Positions 16,279 to 20,308 of a stretch of 20,308 bases of DNA are shown piece after piece. The stretch covers positions 1 to 20,308 of the forward strand of contig JAJXUC010000062.1 in the NCBI GenBank assembly GCA_021783435.1, given 5' to 3'. Both the position numbers and the translations under genes were made by a program. The notes beneath the pieces are model-generated. The model did not search any database. It was not told the origin of the DNA and saw only the letters and a list, made by a program, of their open reading frames with translations. This DNA comes from Pseudomonadota bacterium (GTDB lineage: Bacteria; Pseudomonadota; Gammaproteobacteria; Burkholderiales; Burkholderiaceae). The first letter of the stretch is position 1; every line of letters starts with the position of its first letter.

Positions 16279-17454
16279 TCAATGAACCAGCGCATCGATA
16301 TGGAACTGCGCGCGCGCGCGCGCCCTGGCATCGAGATCGAACAGATCGTCGAGACTACGCGCGCCGCCCACGTCCACATCCTGCAAGGTTTCAGCATTGA
16401 CGCGGTAAATCTCGGTAAAGCGAATACGGCCTTGCAGAAACGCGCTCACGGCCTGCTCATTGGCGGCATTGAGCACGGCACATGCCCCCAACGGCATGGA
16501 AAGAGCCGCGTAAGCGAGCCCCAGGCCTGGAAAACGCTGCGGGTCCGGCTGTTCGAAATCAAGCCTGCCAATGCGCGCCAGGTCGAGCCATGACGCACCG
16601 GAGGCCATGCGCTGCGGGTATGAAAGGCCGTAGGCGATGGGCGTGCGCATGTCGGGCGCACCGAGCTGAGCCACGACCGAGCCATCGTGGTAACCGACCA
16701 TGGAGTGCACGATGCTCTGCGGGTGGATCAGAACCCGGATCTTCTCCGCTGGCATGCCGAACAGATGATGCGCCTCGATGACTTCCAGCGCCTTGTTCAT
16801 CATCGTGGCCGAGTCCACCGAGATCTTGCGGCCCATGCTCCAGTTCGGGTGCGCGCAGGCCTGATCCGGGGTGATGTCGTGCAACGCCGCCGGGTCAAGC
16901 TGCCGAAACGGACCGCCCGATGCCGTGAGCGTCATGTCGCGCACGGTGTCGGCCCAGTGGGCGCGGTCGTCAGGCAGGCTTTGCAAGATCGCACTGTGCT
17001 CGCTGTCAATGGGAATGAGTTCCCCGCCCCCCTGCCGCATGGCCTGCATGAACAAATCACCGGCGACCACCAGCGACTCCTTGTTGGCCAAAAGAACCCG
17101 CTTGCCGGCATGCGCGGCGGCCAGGCTGGATGCAAGTCCTGCGGCGCCGACGATCGCGGCCATGACGATATCGGTTTCGGCCGCCGCGGCAAGCTGCACG
17201 TGCGCCGCGTCGCCTTGCAACACCTCGGTCGAGCCGCCGCACGCCTGCAAAGCGGCACGCAGGCGTGCGGCGGCCGCCGCGTCGCTGAGCATGGCATAGC
17301 GCGGCTGAAAGCGCAGGCATTGCTCCAGCAGCAAGTCGTCGCGCTGTTTCGCACCGAGCGCAAAGACCTCGAAGCGATCAGGATGCAGCGCGAGGACCTC
17401 CAAGGTGTTTTGTCCAATGGAGCCGGTGGAACCGAGAATCGCGACGCGCTTCAT
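16279..17454 (-). CDS. dxr: 1-deoxy-D-xylulose 5-phosphate reductoisomerase
   Basis: Second enzyme of the MEP isoprenoid pathway; converts DXP to MEP with NADPH and a divalent metal. The 391 residues show the Rossmann motif [24 protein letters not shown], the metal ligands in [46 protein letters not shown] and the C-terminal helices with [11 protein letters not shown]. The ATG at 17454-17452 overlaps the cdsA stop as ATGA. Near the C-terminus the sequence ARARARA is encoded by a (GC)8 tract, and a 16-bp inverted repeat lies in the variable Ala-rich part near residues 60-75. Downstream UppS uses the isoprenoids this pathway supplies. Confidence 0.98.
   Translation of the reverse strand: MKRVAILGSTGSIGQNTLEVLALHPDRFEVFALGAKQRDDLLLEQCLRFQPRYAMLSDAAAAARLRAALQACGGSTEVLQGDAAHVQLAAAAETDIVMAAIVGAAGLASSLAAAHAGKRVLLANKESLVVAGDLFMQAMRQGGGELIPIDSEHSAILQSLPDDRAHWADTVRDMTLTASGGPFRQLDPAALHDITPDQACAHPNWSMGRKISVDSATMMNKALEVIEAHHLFGMPAEKIRVLIHPQSIVHSMVGYHDGSVVAQLGAPDMRTPIAYGLSYPQRMASGASWLDLARIGRLDFEQPDPQRFPGLGLAYAALSMPLGACAVLNAANEQAVSAFLQGRIRFTEIYRVNAETLQDVDVGGARSLDDLFDLDARARARAQFHIDALVH
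16308..16323. repeat. (GC)8 dinucleotide tract near the 3' end of dxr
   Basis: Sixteen bases of uninterrupted alternating G and C. In dxr they encode the alternating Arg-Ala run about 10 residues before the stop. Such tracts can adopt Z-DNA and slip in replication; loss or gain of one unit would shift the frame and change the last residues. Confidence 0.9.
17233..17274. repeat. 16-bp perfect inverted repeat inside dxr
   Basis: The arms are 17233-17248 (GCCGCCGCACGCCTGC) and 17259-17274, exact reverse complements around a 10-base spacer. It lies in the codons for the Ala-rich stretch [16 protein letters not shown]. The arms are very GC-rich, so the hairpin would be stable in mRNA. The function is unknown. 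Confidence 0.88.
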
Positions 17455-18284
17455 GCGAGAAACAAGATGGCAACGGGCAACAGGGGCAACAAGGCGTCGA
17501 TGCGATCGAGCACGCCGCCATGACCGGGAAGCAGGGCGCTGCTGTCCTTGACACCGGCATGCCGCTTGAGCAGCGATTCGAACAGATCGCCCATGATGCT
17601 CAGCGCAAGAAACAGCGCTGCACAGCCCAGCATGGCGGCCAGGCCGAACATCCGGTCGATGCGGGCCAGCAATGTGTTGGACAGCGCTGGGACTTGGCTG
17701 CACAGCAGGCCATACGCCAGAACGGCCAGGAGCGCGGCGTAGACGCCGGCCCAGGTCTTGCCTGGACTGATACGGGGGGCCAGCTTACGCCGTCCGAAGG
17801 CACGGCCGCCGAAATACGCGGCGACATCGGCAACCCAGGCGACCAAAAGCACCGACAGCAGGAAACCCGCACCAGCCTGGCGTGCCTGCAGCAAGGCCAA
17901 CCAAGCCGCGAACATCACGACAAAGCCCAAAAACGCGAGGATGTGGGGTACGGCAAGAAGTCTTGGCAACGCCGCTCCGGGCAAGCTGGAGGCCAGGAGC
18001 ACCGCCCAGGTCAGCGCTGCGGCGATAAAGGCCCAATCCAGTCCGAGATTCAGCTTGGAACCCAACGTCATGCGAGACAAGACCCCCGCTGCCGCGATCA
18101 GCCACAAGGCGGCCCAGGTCAACGCAGCGGCTGGCTTTTGCCCGGCAAGACGCGCCCATTCCCACATGCCGGCGCAGCCAAAGATCCCGGCAACACTGGC
18201 GAACACAAAGGCTGGAGCGAAGAACAGGGACGGCAGGAGCACTGCGAGCAGTACCGCCGCCGTGATGATGCGCGTACGAAGCAT
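17451..18284 (-). CDS. cdsA: Phosphatidate cytidylyltransferase (CDP-diglyceride synthase)
   Basis: Integral membrane enzyme that makes CDP-diacylglycerol from phosphatidic acid and CTP, the branch point of phospholipid synthesis. The 277 residues contain about eight hydrophobic segments. The family signature near the C-terminus is complete: [58 protein letters not shown] is also typical. The ATG at 18284-18282 is chosen because the protein begins MLRTRIITA as in relatives; the frame is open further upstream into uppS. It begins 16 bases after the uppS stop and overlaps dxr by four bases. Confidence 0.97.
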   Translation of the reverse strand: MLRTRIITAAVLLAVLLPSLFFAPAFVFASVAGIFGCAGMWEWARLAGQKPAAALTWAALWLIAAAGVLSRMTLGSKLNLGLDWAFIAAALTWAVLLASSLPGAALPRLLAVPHILAFLGFVVMFAAWLALLQARQAGAGFLLSVLLVAWVADVAAYFGGRAFGRRKLAPRISPGKTWAGVYAALLAVLAYGLLCSQVPALSNTLLARIDRMFGLAAMLGCAALFLALSIMGDLFESLLKRHAGVKDSSALLPGHGGVLDRIDALLPLLPVAILFLA

Positions 18285-18300
18285 GAATGTTGCGCGGCCT

Positions 18301-19047
18301 TCAGGCCACACGCAGACCCTGGACCCGCACGGGAACGGTGCCGAAGCGCCGCTCGCGTTGCGCGTAGTCGGCGATGGCACTGGCCAACGATTTCTCGTCG
18401 AAATCGGGCCAAAGGGTGTCGGTGAAATAGAACTCGGTATAGGCGACCTGCCAGAGCAGGAAGTTGCTGAGGCGGCGCTCCCCTCCGGTGCGAATGAGCA
18501 AGTCTGGCGCAGGGATGTCGGCCAGGCATAGGTGCCGCTCGAGGTTCTGCTCGGTCACGGCCTCGCCGCTGGCCTGCAAGGCCTGCATGGCCTGCACGAG
18601 GTCCCACCGACCGCCATAGTTGATGGCGACGTTGAGCACGAGGCGCGTGTTGGCTGCCGAGAGATCTTCGGCCTGCTGCATCAGATCGCGCATCGGCGCC
18701 TCGAATGCGCTGCGGTCACCGACGAAGCGCAGACGCACCCCCTGTTCGGCGAGTTCGCGGGTTTCGCGCCGAAGGGCCTGCACGAACAGGTCCATCAGGG
18801 CCTTGACCTCGTCAGCGGGACGATTCCAATTCTCGGAAGAGAAGGCGAAGACGGTCAGGTAGGACACGCCCTGCGCGATGCATCCGCGCACAGCGCTTTT
18901 CAGCGCATCCACACCGTATTTGTGGCCGGCGGTGCGTGGCAGCAGCCGGCGCTGCGCCCAGCGCCCATTGCCATCCATCACCACGGCGACATGGCGCAGG
19001 CCGGCTGGTGCCGGCTCGGATCGTTTCGGGGTTTGCTTCGACACCAC
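18301..19047 (-). CDS. uppS: Undecaprenyl diphosphate synthase (GTG start)
   Basis: Cis-prenyltransferase that makes the C55 carrier for peptidoglycan and O-antigen. The 248 residues have VVMDGNGRWA with the catalytic Asp at about 25, GHKYGVDALKSAV, FAFSSENWNRP, INYGGRWDLVQA and DLLIRTGGERRLSNFLLWQVAYTEFYFTDTLWPDF, all the conserved regions. The start is GTG at 19047 with AAGGAG five bases ahead; a second GTG follows at once and could also serve. The ATG two bases upstream is out of frame. A 9-bp unit repeated three times encodes the QAMQALQA stretch. Confidence 0.97.
   Translation of the reverse strand: MVSKQTPKRSEPAPAGLRHVAVVMDGNGRWAQRRLLPRTAGHKYGVDALKSAVRGCIAQGVSYLTVFAFSSENWNRPADEVKALMDLFVQALRRETRELAEQGVRLRFVGDRSAFEAPMRDLMQQAEDLSAANTRLVLNVAINYGGRWDLVQAMQALQASGEAVTEQNLERHLCLADIPAPDLLIRTGGERRLSNFLLWQVAYTEFYFTDTLWPDFDEKSLASAIADYAQRERRFGTVPVRVQGLRVA
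18571..18597. repeat. Three tandem 9-bp units in uppS
   Basis: GGCCTGCAA, GGCCTGCAT and GGCCTGCAC follow each other without a gap at 18571-18597. They encode three successive Xaa-Gln-Ala triplets on the minus strand (V/M/L-Q-A). The change is in frame and sits in a helix that is variable in the family. Confidence 0.8.
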
Positions 19048-19075
19048 ATTCGCTCCTTGCTCGCGCTGCGGGCCG

Positions 19076-19636
19076 TCAGACCGCCATGATTTCCGCTTCT
19101 TTCTGACTCACCAGTTTGTCGACTTCCACGATGAAGCGGTCCGTCATTTTCTGGATATCGTCCTGCGCGCGGCGCTCATCATCTTCCGACGCCTCCTTGG
19201 CTTTGACCAGATCCTTGAGCTGCTGGTTCGCATCGCGGCGCAAATTGCGCACCGCAACCTTGGCACTTTCCGCCTCGTGTTTGATGACCTTGACGAGTTC
19301 TCGCCGGCGCTCTTCGGTCAAGGCCGGCATGGGCACGCGGATTTGATCGCCCTGGCTCTGGGGGTTCAGCCCCAGGTCCGATTCGCGGATGGCTTTCTCC
19401 ACGGCCTGGGCCATCTTCTTTTCCCAAGGCTGCACGCTGATGGTGCGCGCGTCGAGCAAATTAACATTGGCCACCTGGTTGATGGGCATCATGGTGCCGT
19501 AATAGTCCACCATGACGTGGTCGAGCAGCCCGGTGTGCGCGCGCCCCGTCCGCACCTTGGCCAGATCGGACTTGAGCGCATCGATGGATTTGAGCATCTT
19601 CTGCTCGCTGGTTTTCTTGATCTCGGCGATTGTCAT
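19076..19636 (-). CDS. frr: Ribosome recycling factor
   Basis: Splits post-termination ribosomes together with EF-G. The 186 residues match the family length. [45 protein letters not shown] and [39 protein letters not shown] are diagnostic. The ATG at 19636-19634 gives the standard N-terminus; AGGA lies about 10 bases upstream. It starts 26 bases after the pyrH stop, the usual order. Confidence 0.98.
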   Translation of the reverse strand: MTIAEIKKTSEQKMLKSIDALKSDLAKVRTGRAHTGLLDHVMVDYYGTMMPINQVANVNLLDARTISVQPWEKKMAQAVEKAIRESDLGLNPQSQGDQIRVPMPALTEERRRELVKVIKHEAESAKVAVRNLRRDANQQLKDLVKAKEASEDDERRAQDDIQKMTDRFIVEVDKLVSQKEAEIMAV

Positions 19637-19662
19637 GATGATTCAGTCCTGGGATCTGTGAT

Positions 19663-20308
<646 letters not shown>

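Noticed and set aside
17455..17703. N-terminal extension of dxr by 83 codons
   Set aside because: It overlaps cdsA in another frame and has no homology to Dxr; the ATG at 17454 gives the exact family N-terminus. The same reasoning removes upstream extensions of rplI, rpsR, fabZ, ompH, cdsA and rseP.
19047..19049. ATG at 19049 as the uppS start
   Set aside because: It is out of frame with the UppS reading frame; GTG at 19047 is in frame with a good ribosome site.

Overview
The window is about 60% GC and looks like a stretch of core chromosome from a betaproteobacterium, most likely Burkholderiales. The support is the gene order pyrH-frr-uppS-cdsA-dxr-rseP-bamA-ompH-lpxD-fabZ-lpxA-lpxB-rnhB-RNA methyltransferase, a divergent ppsA/ppsR pair and an rpsF-priB-rpsR-rplI cluster next to dnaB. 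A genus such as Thiomonas is possible but cannot be shown from this sequence alone. I see no phage, insertion sequence, CRISPR array, tRNA, rRNA or defence system, and I found no clear undescribed multi-gene system.

Layout from left to right. 1-895 (-): 5' two thirds of dnaB, cut by the window edge. 946-975: intrinsic terminator ending the ribosomal cluster. 996-2407 (-): rplI, rpsR, priB (probable CTG start) and rpsF, with a 5' leader carrying a hairpin and a -10-like box. 2500-4899 (-): ppsA. 4900-5081: divergent intergenic region. 5082-5912 (+): ppsR, the regulator of PEP synthase. 5977-7056 (+): a divergent DegV-like protein, the least ordinary gene here. 7060-20308 (-): one tightly packed run of 14 genes from pyrH (cut at the right edge) to a TrmH-family methyltransferase.

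The long minus-strand run joins nucleotide and translation functions (UMP kinase, ribosome recycling), isoprenoid and undecaprenyl carrier synthesis (Dxr, UppS), phospholipid synthesis (CdsA), outer-membrane protein assembly and stress proteolysis (BamA, OmpH/Skp, RseP), lipid A synthesis (LpxD, LpxA, LpxB, with FabZ supplying acyl chains) and two nucleic-acid genes (RnhB, methyltransferase). Gaps are mostly under 60 bp. Two ATGA overlaps (cdsA/dxr and lpxD/fabZ) imply translational coupling. PpsR is expected to control PpsA by reversible phosphorylation, which explains their back-to-back arrangement.

The points most worth a second look are the DegV-like protein with degenerate ligand-binding motifs; three strong perfect inverted repeats inside coding sequence (two in dnaB, one in dxr); the CTG start of priB; an isoleucine at the LpxA acyl-chain ruler position; and a (GC)8 tract near the 3' end of dxr.
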